A DNA stretch of 64,000 bases, from contig NZ_JAHA01000008.1 in assembly GCF_000526935.1 (NCBI RefSeq), positions 310,001-374,000 on the forward strand, given 5' to 3'. Positions 46,848-56,053 of this stretch are shown here, piece by piece. Both the position numbers and the translations under genes were made by a program. The stretch is from Butyrivibrio sp. FCS014. Lineage in GTDB: Bacteria; Bacillota; Clostridia; Lachnospirales; Lachnospiraceae. The notes under the pieces were generated by a model that saw only the letters and a program-made list of their open reading frames with translations, did not search any database and was not told the origin of the DNA. The first letter of the stretch is position 1. The number at the start of each line of letters is the position of its first letter.

Positions 46848-48260
46848 ATGAGCGATAACAAGCAGGTAGTTGCGGACATTGACCGCAGCTTATACGACTT
46901 TAAGGATATAGAAAACGAGAAGGACTTCTACCGTATGGAAGAAGGCCTCAATGAGGAAACTGTCCTGAAGGTCTCAGAGGAGAAGAACGATCCCGAGTGG
47001 ATGAGAGAATTCAGATTAAAATGCCTGAAGCTCTACCACGAGATCAAATTCCCCGATTGGGGTCCCGATATCGACGGCCTTGATATGGACAAGATTTCTT
47101 CCTATGTAAGACACAAGTCCGAGATGAAGGGCAAGTGGGAGGAAGTTCCCGAGGATATCAAGAACACCTTTGAGAAGCTGGGAATTCCTCAGGCAGAGAG
47201 AGAATCTCTTGCAGGCGTAGGTGCCCAGTACGATTCGGAGCTGGTTTACCACAATGTCAAAGACGAAGTGGCTGCCCAGGGCGTCATCTACACAGACCTT
47301 GAGAGTGCTATGTGGGGACCTTACGCAGACATGATCAAGGAGCACTTCATGAAGCTTGTGCCTCCTACAGACCACAAGTTTGCGGCTCTTCACGGAGCAG
47401 TGTGGTCCGGCGGCTCTTTTGTCTACGTGCCCAAGGGAGTAAAGGTTGAGATTCCCCTTCAGTCTTACTTCAGACTTAACGCCGCAGGTGCGGGTCAGTT
47501 TGAGCACACACTTATCATCGTGGATGAGGGCGCAGACCTTCACTTTATAGAGGGATGTTCTGCTCCCAAGTACAACGTTGCCAACCTTCACGCCGGCTGC
47601 GTTGAGCTTTATGTTGCAAAGAATGCCAGACTTCGCTATTCAACAATAGAGAACTGGTCCAAGAATATGTACAACCTCAACACCAAGAGAGCACTGGTTG
47701 AGGAAGGCGGAATCATGGAGTGGGTATCCGGCTCTTTTGGCTCCCATACTTCATACCTTTATCCCATGACAATCCTCAAGGGCGACGATTCCAAGATGGA
47801 ATTCACCGGTATCACCTTCGCCGGCAAGGGACAGAACCTGGACACAGGCGCTAAGGTTGTGCACCAGGGTCAGAGGACAACATCCGTTATCAACACCAAG
47901 TCCATTTCCAAGGACGGTGGTATCGGTACATACCGCAGCAGCGTGATCATTCAGAATACAGCCAAGCAGGCCAAGGCATCCGTTTCCTGTGATTCACTGA
48001 TGCTTGATTCCATTTCCAGGGCAGACACCATTCCCGGAATGGATATCCGCACCAATGACGCAGATGTGGGACACGAGGCCAAGATCGGAAGGATCAGTGA
48101 TGAGGCCATTTTCTACCTCATGAGCAGGGGCATCAGCGAAGAGGATGCCAAGGCCATGATCGTAAGCGGCTTTGCGAACCCTGTTTCAAAAGAGCTGCCC
48201 TTGGAGTATGCGGTTGAGATGAACAACCTGATCAAGCTTGAGATGAGCGGAAACGGCTGA
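46848..48260 (+). CDS. sufB: Fe-S scaffold protein SufB
   Basis: A 470-residue scaffold that assembles clusters with SufC and SufD. It contains family blocks SESLAGVGAQYDSE-like near 120, HGAVWSGGSFVYVPKGV, EGCSAPKY with its cysteine, GSHTSYLYPM and NDADVGHEAKIGRISDEAIFYLMSRGI near the end. Length is normal. sufD follows after 15 bases. Confidence 0.96.
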   Translation: MSDNKQVVADIDRSLYDFKDIENEKDFYRMEEGLNEETVLKVSEEKNDPEWMREFRLKCLKLYHEIKFPDWGPDIDGLDMDKISSYVRHKSEMKGKWEEVPEDIKNTFEKLGIPQAERESLAGVGAQYDSELVYHNVKDEVAAQGVIYTDLESAMWGPYADMIKEHFMKLVPPTDHKFAALHGAVWSGGSFVYVPKGVKVEIPLQSYFRLNAAGAGQFEHTLIIVDEGADLHFIEGCSAPKYNVANLHAGCVELYVAKNARLRYSTIENWSKNMYNLNTKRALVEEGGIMEWVSGSFGSHTSYLYPMTILKGDDSKMEFTGITFAGKGQNLDTGAKVVHQGQRTTSVINTKSISKDGGIGTYRSSVIIQNTAKQAKASVSCDSLMLDSISRADTIPGMDIRTNDADVGHEAKIGRISDEAIFYLMSRGISEEDAKAMIVSGFANPVSKELPLEYAVEMNNLIKLEMSGNG

Positions 48261-48275
48261 TAAGAGGAAGATAAG

Positions 48276-49445
48276 ATGAGCAGAGATTTAAACATGAAGG
48301 TCAATGTGCTGCCGGTTCTCACATACAATTTTCTGCATGTGAACGACAGTGCCCTTCAGCTTTCAGATTTTAATATAGAAAACTTAAGCTCTCCCAAGGC
48401 AGGGGATCTTCCTGCCGGAGTCAGTGTAAGAGAAGGCGTTTCCTTTGAGGAAGCGGGAGAGCTGTTCATAAGCAATAAGGACAAGATCCTTGTGGCAAAA
48501 GAAGAAGAGGTAAACCCCAACGGTGTGACAGCCGCAAGGGATGCTTCTCAGGCAATCCGCACCGGAATGGGTGCAGACGTAGACGGCCTCATGATAAACA
48601 TGGGAGCCGGGGTTGACGTATACACTGTAGATGAGGGAGTAAAGGTCGACAAGCCCATTATCCTTCGCTATGATATGGCGGACGGACAGGGAAGCCTTTC
48701 CGGACAGGTTATCCATGCTGCTAAGAATTCCGAAGTGACCGTCATCATGACTTATACATCGGATCAGGAAGCATCAGGATTCCACGGCGTAAGCACCAGA
48801 CTTCTTGCGGAGGAAGGCGCCAGGATCAATCTTGTTAAGACCCAGACTCTTGGAAACGGGTTTATTCATTTTGATGATATAGGCGGTGCCTGCTTCGAAG
48901 AGGGCGGCATCAACCTGGTTACTCTGGAGCTTGGCGGCAGCAGGGTTTGGAGCAGTGCTTACGTATACCTTGCGGGCAAAGAGAGCTCTTTTACCAACAA
49001 TATGGGTTACCTTTGCAGGGACGATCACAACCTTGATATGAACTATGTGGCAGATCAGAGGGGCAAGAAGACAGAGTCCTCCATGAACTTCAAGGGAGTT
49101 CTCATGGGAACTGCCAGCAAGACCTTCAGAGGCACCATCGATTTCAAGTACGGAAGTTCAGGATCCGTTGGAGATGAGCAGGAGGATGCGCTTTTATTAA
49201 GTCCCGATGTCATCAACAAGACCATGCCCGTAATCCTTTGTCAGGAGGAGGATGTGGAAGGAAGACACGGAGCCACCATCGGACAGCTTGGTGAGGACCT
49301 TCTTTTCTACATGCAGACCCGCGGAATTGATGAGGAAGAAGCCAAGAGGATCATGATCAAAGCAAGGCTTGAGAGCGTTGCAAGGATGATCCCCGATCCC
49401 GAGATCATGCAGAAGACCCAGTATTACATTCAGAATATTATTTGA
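48276..49445 (+). CDS. sufD: Fe-S assembly protein SufD
   Basis: A 389-residue paralogue of SufB. The C-terminal block EDVEGRHGATIGQLGEDLLFYMQTRGIDEEEAKRIM is the family signature, with the conserved His in GRHGA. The N-terminal part is diverged and shorter, as usual for SufD. It completes the SufBCD complex and is followed by the cysteine desulfurase after 22 bases. Confidence 0.94.
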   Translation: MSRDLNMKVNVLPVLTYNFLHVNDSALQLSDFNIENLSSPKAGDLPAGVSVREGVSFEEAGELFISNKDKILVAKEEEVNPNGVTAARDASQAIRTGMGADVDGLMINMGAGVDVYTVDEGVKVDKPIILRYDMADGQGSLSGQVIHAAKNSEVTVIMTYTSDQEASGFHGVSTRLLAEEGARINLVKTQTLGNGFIHFDDIGGACFEEGGINLVTLELGGSRVWSSAYVYLAGKESSFTNNMGYLCRDDHNLDMNYVADQRGKKTESSMNFKGVLMGTASKTFRGTIDFKYGSSGSVGDEQEDALLLSPDVINKTMPVILCQEEDVEGRHGATIGQLGEDLLFYMQTRGIDEEEAKRIMIKARLESVARMIPDPEIMQKTQYYIQNII

Positions 49446-49467
49446 TCAGTTTTTTTGAGGAGAACCT

Positions 49468-50688
49468 ATGAAGACACTTGCCGAATACCGCAAGGATTTT
49501 GATATCTTAAGTGCCGGTGATTATATCTATTTCGATAATGCGGCCACATCTCAGAGACCCAGGCAGGTCCTGGAGGCTGTCACCGACTTTTACAAAAATG
49601 CCAATGCCAATCCCATGAGGGGGCTCTATGACTGGAGTATGGAGGCTACAAGGCTCTATGAAGAGGCCAGAAGCCTGGTGGCAGATTTTATCGGAGGAGT
49701 TTCCGGGGAGGAGATCATCTTTACCCGCAATACCACTGAGTCTTTGAACCTGGTGGCCTACAGCTATGGGCTGGAGAATGTGGGCGAGGGAGATGAGATC
49801 GTCATCACGGTGATGGAGCACCACAGCAACATGCTGCCATGGCAGATGGTTGCAAGAGAAAAGGGCGCAAAGCTCATCTATCTCGAGCCCGATGAGGAAG
49901 GCGTTATCAGTAAGTCCGAGTATGAGAGCAAGATTACAGACAGAACTAAGATTGTGGCTATCGGCCATGTTTCCAACGTTATGGGTATCACCAATCCGGT
50001 AAAAGAGATAACGGCCTATGCCCACTCCAAGAGAGCGGTGGTAGTTGTTGACGGAGCACAGTCAGCGCCTCACATGGCAGTTGATGTAAAGGATATCGGA
50101 TGTGACTTCTTTGCATTCTCCGGACACAAGATGATGGCTCCAATGGGAATCGGAGTTCTGTACGGCAGGAAAGAGCTTCTGCTTAATATGAAGCCTTTTT
50201 TGACCGGCGGAGAGATGATCGAGTATGTGACAAGAGAGGATGCCACCTACGCGGAGCTGCCCCACAAATTTGAAGCGGGAACAGTTAATGCCGCAGGTGC
50301 TGTAGGACTGGCTGAGGCCATAAGATATATCAGGGAAGTGGGCTTTGAGGCCATTGAGGCCCAGGAGCTGAAGCTTACCACCCTCCTCATGGAAGGTCTT
50401 GCAAAGCTTCCTTATATCAAGGTTTACGGATCCAAGGATCCCGCAAAGCACTGCGGTATCGTTACCTTTACCATGGAGGGCGTACATCCCCATGATATGG
50501 CGTCCGTACTTAACGACGACAAGGTATGTATAAGAGCCGGGCACCACTGCGCTCAGCCTCTTATGCAGTTTATCGGAGCAGGCTCCACATCAAGAGCCAG
50601 CGTATATTTCTACAACACTGAAGATGAAGTTAAAGAGTTCCTGGACAAACTTTCAAAGGTAAGGGAGGTCATGGGATATGGAGCTTAA
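49468..50688 (+). CDS. sufS: Cysteine desulfurase SufS
   Basis: A 406-residue PLP enzyme that mobilises sulfur from cysteine. It has YFDNAATSQRP, the PLP-binding HHSNMLPW, VVVDGAQSAPHM, the Schiff-base lysine in AFSGHKMMAPMGIG (about residue 223) and the catalytic cysteine region VCIRAGHHCAQPLM (about 360-373). It is the type II group that pairs with SufU, whose gene overlaps its end by 11 bases. Confidence 0.95.
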   Translation: MKTLAEYRKDFDILSAGDYIYFDNAATSQRPRQVLEAVTDFYKNANANPMRGLYDWSMEATRLYEEARSLVADFIGGVSGEEIIFTRNTTESLNLVAYSYGLENVGEGDEIVITVMEHHSNMLPWQMVAREKGAKLIYLEPDEEGVISKSEYESKITDRTKIVAIGHVSNVMGITNPVKEITAYAHSKRAVVVVDGAQSAPHMAVDVKDIGCDFFAFSGHKMMAPMGIGVLYGRKELLLNMKPFLTGGEMIEYVTREDATYAELPHKFEAGTVNAAGAVGLAEAIRYIREVGFEAIEAQELKLTTLLMEGLAKLPYIKVYGSKDPAKHCGIVTFTMEGVHPHDMASVLNDDKVCIRAGHHCAQPLMQFIGAGSTSRASVYFYNTEDEVKEFLDKLSKVREVMGYGA

Positions 50689-51121
50689 GCAGTTATATCG
50701 CGAAATCGTTAATGAGCACAACCTTCACCCGGTTCACAAGAAGGCTATTGAAAACCCGGATCTTGTAATGCGCGGCGTGAATCCGAGCTGCGGTGATGAC
50801 ATCACTTTAAGCCTTAAGATCGAGAACGGAGTTATCACAGATGCCGGTTATGAAGGATCAGGATGCGCTATTTCACAGGCATCCGTTGATATGATGGCAG
50901 ATCAGGTTATCGGCAAGAGCAAGGATGAGGCAATTAAGCTTGCCGGCACCTTTATGGGAATGATCAAAGGCGAGATCACAGATGAAGAGAGCATAGAGGC
51001 CCTTGATGAGGCAGCAGCTCTTCAGGACGTGGCTCATATGCCTGCAAGGGTTAAGTGCGCTGTTCTTGGATGGCACACCATGCAGGAGATGCTGGAAAAT
51101 CCCGAGAAAGCACAGGGCTGA
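50678..51121 (+). CDS. sufU: Sulfur-transfer protein SufU
   Basis: A 147-residue zinc protein that accepts persulfide sulfur from SufS. The three conserved cysteines are in NPSCGDD (about 38), GSGCAIS (about 68) and RVKCAVLGWH (about 127), and the Asp in CGDDI is also present. It overlaps sufS by 11 bases. The SUF set here is C-B-D-S-U, typical of Gram-positives. Confidence 0.94.
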   Translation: MELKQLYREIVNEHNLHPVHKKAIENPDLVMRGVNPSCGDDITLSLKIENGVITDAGYEGSGCAISQASVDMMADQVIGKSKDEAIKLAGTFMGMIKGEITDEESIEALDEAAALQDVAHMPARVKCAVLGWHTMQEMLENPEKAQG

Positions 51122-51131
51122 TCATAGAGCA

Positions 51132-51686
51132 ATGCAGAAGATTCTTCTTAAGAGAAGCAACAGAAAAACCCTTTCGCTGGAGGTGACTCTGGATGGGCAG
51201 GTGATCGCAAGAGCACCCAGGAATATGCCTGTTGAGGAGATCAACCGCTTTATAGGAAGCAAGGCAGACTGGATTGAGAATAGTCTCTCCAGGATGGAAA
51301 AAAAGCGCCTGGAGGCGGATAGCAGCGGCAGTGAGCCACTTTCTTCGGGAGACATCAAGCTCCTTGCAGACAAGGCAAAACGGGTAATTCCTCCTAAAGT
51401 CCACAAATATGCGGCGATCATCGGTGTCACCTACGGCAGGATCACCATAAGGTTTCAGAAAAGCCGCTGGGGGAGCTGTTCGGGAAAAGGGAATCTGAAT
51501 TTTAACTGTCTTCTCATGAAGGCCCCCGACGATATAGTGGATTATGTGGTGGTCCACGAGCTGTGCCACAGAAAGCACATGAATCACAGCCCCAGGTTCT
51601 GGGCAGAAGTTGAAAATATAATTCCCGATTACAGGGAAAAGAGACGCTGGCTTAAAGATCACGGTCAGGAGCTGGCAAGGAAGTAA
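51132..51686 (+). CDS. YgjP-type (DUF45/WLM) metallopeptidase
   Basis: A 184-residue protein with the zinc-site motif VVHELCHRKHMNHSPRFW (HELCH near residue 143) and the preceding RWGSCSGKGNLNFNCLLMKAP block that defines the YgjP family. It is soluble and its substrate is unknown. The frame is open back into sufU, but ATG 51132 gives family length; its ribosome-binding site is weak, so coupling to sufU is possible. Ends before a terminator. Confidence 0.88.
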   Translation: MQKILLKRSNRKTLSLEVTLDGQVIARAPRNMPVEEINRFIGSKADWIENSLSRMEKKRLEADSSGSEPLSSGDIKLLADKAKRVIPPKVHKYAAIIGVTYGRITIRFQKSRWGSCSGKGNLNFNCLLMKAPDDIVDYVVVHELCHRKHMNHSPRFWAEVENIIPDYREKRRWLKDHGQELARK

Positions 51687-51689
51687 GCT

Positions 51690-51725
51690 AGATATTGTGT
51701 ACAATAAATTGTGTACACAATATCT
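51690..51725 (+). terminator. Terminator of the suf operon
   Basis: AGATATTGTGTACA (51690-51703) pairs perfectly with TGTACACAATATCT (51712-51725), 14 bp, 8-base loop, followed by ATTTTTAAT. AT-rich stem. Confidence 0.78.
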
Positions 51726-51786
51726 ATTTTTAATTATAAAATGTGTATAAATATTCACGACATGCAGTCTATTTATGTTCGCTAAA

Positions 51787-51795
51787 TGCTATAAT
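51787..51795 (+). promoter_or_regulatory. Extended -10 promoter of the chemotaxis receptor
   Basis: TGC followed by TATAAT, about 58 bases before the ATG. No good -35 hexamer is at the proper distance. Confidence 0.5.
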
Positions 51796-51852
51796 TATTC
51801 CATATAGGTATGCTTGTTTTTATCACTATTCAAAGTATAAACAGGAGAAAAA

Positions 51853-53871
51853 ATGAGTATGAGCGAAGAGACAAAATCCACAAAAACTGCCCCAAGGAAA
51901 AAGACTAAGAAGATCAGTTCCAAACTGCTTACTTATATCTTACCTGTGGTAGTTGTCACTGTTCTGGCTCTCGTAGTTATCGCGGCAAATCTTTCAAAGA
52001 ACAGAATGGAAGAGATGGCTACTGAGACACTGGAATCCTCGATCTCTAATCAGGCAGACAACATTGATGCCTGGCTGAAAGAAAATCTTGCATATTTCAG
52101 CACAGTCAAGTACATGCTTGAGAATCTGAATCCCCCGGAGTCGGAGATACCGACGATTCTGGATGCTTTCTATGGGTATAATTCCAATTCGCCCAAGGGC
52201 TTTTATATCGGAACAAGTGACGGTAAGCTCTACAAGGCTTCCGAGGCTGATTTCTCCGATAGTAATGTAACCGAAAGCACCTGGTTCAAACAGGGACTTT
52301 CAAGAATAGCCATGGCATACGGAACTGCATATACCAATGATCAGGGAGAGACTGTTATCTCAGCCACAGGTATCCTTAATGACGGCTCTGATAACATGAA
52401 AGTTCTTGGTGCCGATGTTACTCTTAACAAGATCAGTATCATCGTTAATTCCGGAGTAAAGATGGATGGAGCAAGTTCTTTCCTGGTTGATACCAATGAT
52501 GATAAGATTCTTGCCCACAGAGAAGTCAGCATGGTGGGATCCACGATTTCAGATTCCAGCAGTGATCCCCTTCTTCAGGGAGCTGCACAGGCTATTCATG
52601 AAGGAAGCTTTAACAGCCGTGAGATCGCAGGTAATATGGTGGCTTTTGCTGAAGTACCCGGAACAGACTGGGTGCTTGTTTCCTATATTCCCATCCGTGT
52701 TATCCTCAGCACAGTTAATCAGATGGGTATGATCCTCTTTATGGTAGGTGGTATCGCCATTGTTCTGATCATCATCATCATCCTTTATGTTGTAAGAAAG
52801 GTAGTTGCTCCTCTTACACATATTTCTGAGAACATCACAGCCATGTCAGAGGGTGACTTTACCATTGAGGTTGACTCCTCAAGTGATGATGAGATCGGTG
52901 TAATGGGAAGCAGGGTAACAGATTTCGTTTCTTCAATGAGGAGTATGCTCTCTCATATCAGTCAGGAGTCCGAGAGGCTTCAGGGAGAGTCGGATAATTC
53001 AGACAGGGTATCCAAGACCATGTTTGAGGCATCCCAGTCTCAGGCTGAGGCCATGAAACAGCTGAATGAGACCGTAGACCAGCTGGCTACCGCCGTTAAT
53101 GATATTGCGGCCAATGCCACCACTCTTGCGCAGGTTGTTGCAGATACCAGAGAGAACTCCGACAAGGCACATGAGAGCATGAAGGAGACGGTAGGCATTT
53201 CCCAGAAGGGCCGTGATGACATGGAGAAACTCAGCGTTGCCATGGCGGGTATCTCAGATGCCAACGAAAGTCTGGTTGAGTCCATAAATAAGGTAGGATC
53301 GGCATCCGAGGAGATCACAAACATTGTTGGAATGATCAGTGAGATTGCTGAAGAGACCAACCTCCTTTCACTCAATGCAAGTATCGAGGCTGCAAGAGCA
53401 GGTGAGGCAGGTAAGGGATTTGCGGTTGTTGCTACTCAGATTGCCAAACTGGCACAGACTTCTGCAGAGAGTGCTCAGAATATCTCCAACCTTATCGATG
53501 AGGTAAGAAAACTTATTGGAGATGCTGTCGGACAGGCCAACGCCAGTGCCGAGAGCATCCACCAGAACAGCGAACTTATCAGTGTTGCTGTGGATACCTT
53601 CGATCGTATCTATACAAATATTCAGGAATCCAACGGACTTATCGAGGCCATGATTGAGGATGTAGGAAAGGTTGATGATGTTGCCACCAATGTAGCTGCT
53701 ATTTCCGAAGAGCAGGCTGCCAGCGCGGACGAGATCCTTGCCACATCAGAGAACATGGTTGAAATGGCCAACAATATTACTAAGAGCAGTCAGGATGTTG
53801 CGGACAATTCCCAGGAGCTTGCGGGAACATCCAAGACTCTTACATCCTATGTTCAGAAGTTTAAGATTTGA
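51853..53871 (+). CDS. Methyl-accepting chemotaxis protein with dCache-like sensor
   Basis: A 672-residue receptor. Membrane segments are at about 25-47 and 293-317, with an extracytoplasmic sensor between that has the layout of double Cache domains (GFYIGTSDGKLYKASEADFSDSNVTESTWFKQGL). A HAMP domain follows, then a long signalling coiled coil whose tip reads EETNLLSLNASIEAARAGEAGKGFAVVA, the CheA/CheW contact. No CheR-binding pentapeptide is at the end. An orphan sugar-binding protein is encoded 13 bases downstream. Confidence 0.94.
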   Translation: MSMSEETKSTKTAPRKKTKKISSKLLTYILPVVVVTVLALVVIAANLSKNRMEEMATETLESSISNQADNIDAWLKENLAYFSTVKYMLENLNPPESEIPTILDAFYGYNSNSPKGFYIGTSDGKLYKASEADFSDSNVTESTWFKQGLSRIAMAYGTAYTNDQGETVISATGILNDGSDNMKVLGADVTLNKISIIVNSGVKMDGASSFLVDTNDDKILAHREVSMVGSTISDSSSDPLLQGAAQAIHEGSFNSREIAGNMVAFAEVPGTDWVLVSYIPIRVILSTVNQMGMILFMVGGIAIVLIIIIILYVVRKVVAPLTHISENITAMSEGDFTIEVDSSSDDEIGVMGSRVTDFVSSMRSMLSHISQESERLQGESDNSDRVSKTMFEASQSQAEAMKQLNETVDQLATAVNDIAANATTLAQVVADTRENSDKAHESMKETVGISQKGRDDMEKLSVAMAGISDANESLVESINKVGSASEEITNIVGMISEIAEETNLLSLNASIEAARAGEAGKGFAVVATQIAKLAQTSAESAQNISNLIDEVRKLIGDAVGQANASAESIHQNSELISVAVDTFDRIYTNIQESNGLIEAMIEDVGKVDDVATNVAAISEEQAASADEILATSENMVEMANNITKSSQDVADNSQELAGTSKTLTSYVQKFKI

Positions 53872-53884
53872 GGAGGCCAAGATT

Positions 53885-54886
53885 ATGAAGAATAGATCAT
53901 TAAAAAGAGCTATCACCTGCATTCTTATATGTGTCATGCTTGGAGTATCTGCCGCCGGCTGCGGAAGCAGTACCGGGGGAGGTTCAGGCGCTATTGACGG
54001 CTCCGGAGTAAAGGTTTTCTTTTCGACCATCACTCTTGATGACTTCAAAGAGCTGGTTATGAATTCGGTTATTGATGCCGGATCTAAGAGCGGTGTTACC
54101 GTTGATGTTGGAGAGCCCTGCGGATCTGTTGACGCTCAGGTTGCTCAGATTCGTGAAGCTTCCACCAAGGGGTATGACGCCATTATCTGTAACCCTGTTG
54201 ATACTGAGACAGCCCTTCAGCTGGAAGTGGCAGCAGGTGACGTTCCGATCATCTTTACCAATTCGCAGCCGGATAAAGCCTATCTGGAAGCAGATAAATA
54301 TATGTACGTAGGAAGTTATGAGAGAGATGCAGGATATTATCAGGCTGAATATGTATGGAATAAGCTGGGTAAGCCTTCACATCTTAATCTGGTTCTTTTC
54401 CAGGGTCAGCCCGGACACCCTGCCGCTATCGCAAGGACCAAGGCAATTAAGAGCTATTATAAGACAAACGGTATTGATGTTAACTTCGTATTCAACGACA
54501 CAGCTTACTGGGATACCCAGAAGGCCTGCGATGAGTTTAAGATTTTCATAAAGACAGGACAGAGTTATGACGCTGTTATCTGTAATAACGATTCCATGGC
54601 TCTTGGAGTAGTTCAGGCTATGAACGAGCTTGGCATCGATCCGGCGGCAATCCCTGTTGTGGGCATCGACGCCACCGTTGACGGATGTAAGTCCATTCTT
54701 GAGGGCGGAATGCAGTTCACAGTATATCAGTCCGCTGTTGGTCAGGGAGCGTCCTGCATCGAGACTGCTATTGCCCTTGCCAAGAAAGGAACAGCAAAGG
54801 ATGTTCAGTATGTTACTGAGGACGGACTCTATGTATGGGTTCCGTTTGCGCCGGTGGATAAGAGTAATGCGGCAAGCATAAACTGA
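53885..54886 (+). CDS. Periplasmic-binding-type sugar-binding lipoprotein
   Basis: A 333-residue lipoprotein with a lipobox ending in AAGC (Cys about 25) and a Gly/Ser linker. Its type I periplasmic-binding fold resembles ribose/xylose-binding proteins (GYDAIICNPVDTETALQL, PIIFTNSQPD, DAVICNNDSMALGVVQAMNELG, VVGIDATVDG). No permease or ATPase gene is adjacent. Co-transcribed with the chemotaxis receptor, it may deliver a sugar signal to it. ATG 53885 follows GAGGAGG; the frame extends upstream into the receptor gene. Confidence 0.88.
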   Translation: MKNRSLKRAITCILICVMLGVSAAGCGSSTGGGSGAIDGSGVKVFFSTITLDDFKELVMNSVIDAGSKSGVTVDVGEPCGSVDAQVAQIREASTKGYDAIICNPVDTETALQLEVAAGDVPIIFTNSQPDKAYLEADKYMYVGSYERDAGYYQAEYVWNKLGKPSHLNLVLFQGQPGHPAAIARTKAIKSYYKTNGIDVNFVFNDTAYWDTQKACDEFKIFIKTGQSYDAVICNNDSMALGVVQAMNELGIDPAAIPVVGIDATVDGCKSILEGGMQFTVYQSAVGQGASCIETAIALAKKGTAKDVQYVTEDGLYVWVPFAPVDKSNAASIN

Positions 54887-54888
54887 CT

Positions 54889-54945
54889 TTTTCTTTACGC
54901 AAGAAGAGCCACGCGAAAGCGTGGCTCATTTTTGCGTAAAGAAAA
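54889..54945. terminator. Nested bidirectional terminator
   Basis: The inner stem GAGCCACGC/GCGTGGCTC has a GAAA tetraloop (54906-54927). An outer 14-bp arm, TTTTCTTTACGCAA with its complement (54889-54902/54932-54945), encloses it. It serves the lipoprotein gene on plus and probably tRNA-Lys on minus. Confidence 0.85.
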
Positions 54946-54988
54946 GTACCATCCCCACAGGATATACCTGCGAAAACAGTACTCGGCG

Positions 54989-55061
54989 TGCACCGCCAGG
55001 GTCTCGAACCCTGGACAACCTGATTAAGAGTCAGGTGCTCTACCAACTGAGCTAGCGGTGC
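54989..55061 (-). tRNA. tRNA-Lys, anticodon CTT
   Basis: A 73-base cloverleaf. Acceptor GCACCGC pairs with GCGGTGC with discriminator A, the D arm is AGCTCAGTTGGTAGAGC, the anticodon stem CCTGA/TCAGG has loop CTCTTAA, and the T loop is GGTTCGAGACC. CCA is not encoded. Confidence 0.96.
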
Positions 55062-55096
55062 GTTTATTTGAAGTCGTGTTCTTAACGACAAGTGAT

Positions 55097-55125
55097 ATCT
55101 TACTACGACCTGATATTAATTGCAA
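55097..55125 (-). promoter_or_regulatory. Promoter of tRNA-Lys
   Basis: On the minus strand, TTGCAA (55120-55125) and TAAGAT (55097-55102) are 17 bases apart, about 36 bases before the tRNA 5' end. Confidence 0.65.
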
Positions 55126-55251
55126 GCACTTTTTTGAAAAAAATTAAAAAAATTTTTTCTCTTCTAATTAAATGCGTTTTCAGTATCACTGTTTTATGTT
55201 ACATTAAAATGTGTGAATATAGTAATAATGCGTAAAAGGAACTTGTAACAG

Positions 55252-56022
55252 ATGATTTTTGATACCCATGCACATTATGACGATGAGGCCTTTGATGAGG
55301 ACAGGATACAGCTTCTTGACTCAATGAAGGAGGCCGGGATCGGTACAATAGTAAATATAGGCGCCAACATGGCATCTTCCAGAGGAAGCCTTAAGCTGGC
55401 CCACGAATATGATTTTATTTATGCAGCTGTGGGAGTTCACCCCAGCGACTGCGCAGAGCTTGATGACGGCAAGATGCTGGAACTTAAGGAGCTTAGCGCT
55501 GACGAGAGGTGCGTTGCCATCGGTGAGATCGGACTTGATTATTACTGGCCCGAGCCAGACAGGGATCTTCAGAAGATGTGGTTCAGGAAACAGATAGCCC
55601 TGGCGAAGGGAGTTAAACTTCCCGTGGTCATCCACTCCAGGGACGCCGCAGCAGACACACTGGCAATCCTTAAAGAGGAGAATGCAGGAGTAAACGGCGG
55701 TGTTGTACACTGCTTTTCCTACTCGGCCGAGGTGGCAAAACAGTGCGTTGACATGGGATTTTTCATAGGAGTCGGCGGAGTCGTCACCTTCAAGAACGGG
55801 CGTAAGCTTAAGGAGACCGTGGACATCCTTCCCCTTGATAATATCATTATCGAGACCGATGCCCCGTATCTTGCACCCGCGCCCCACAGAGGAGAGCGCA
55901 ACTGCTCATTGTATCTGCCACTGGTGGTTGAGACCATAGCGGACATCAAGGGTGTAAGCACAGAAGAAGTAATTCGTATCACGGAAGAAAACGCTAAGCG
56001 TATGTACAACATAGCCTCATAA
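55252..56022 (+). CDS. tatD: TatD-family metal-dependent hydrolase
   Basis: A 256-residue TIM-barrel deoxyribonuclease-like enzyme. Metal ligands are seen in DTHAHYDD (residues 3-10), GEIGLDYYW (Glu about 91), VIHSRDA (His), VHCFSYS (His) and ETDAPYLAP (Asp about 203). Family length. It precedes rsmA by 31 bases, the common TatD-RnmV-RsmA neighbourhood but without an rnmV gene here. Confidence 0.94.
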   Translation: MIFDTHAHYDDEAFDEDRIQLLDSMKEAGIGTIVNIGANMASSRGSLKLAHEYDFIYAAVGVHPSDCAELDDGKMLELKELSADERCVAIGEIGLDYYWPEPDRDLQKMWFRKQIALAKGVKLPVVIHSRDAAADTLAILKEENAGVNGGVVHCFSYSAEVAKQCVDMGFFIGVGGVVTFKNGRKLKETVDILPLDNIIIETDAPYLAPAPHRGERNCSLYLPLVVETIADIKGVSTEEVIRITEENAKRMYNIAS

Positions 56023-56053
56023 GAGGTAATTAACGAAAAGACAGGAACAGTAT

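Noticed and set aside
51690..51725. Palindrome after the suf operon considered as an operator
   Set aside because: Position right after the last gene and the following T-rich stretch fit a terminator better.
51737..51763. Sigma-28-like promoter (TAAA, 15 bases, CACGACAT) before the chemotaxis receptor
   Set aside because: Only about half of the -10 positions match; the extended -10 at 51787-51795 is a better candidate.
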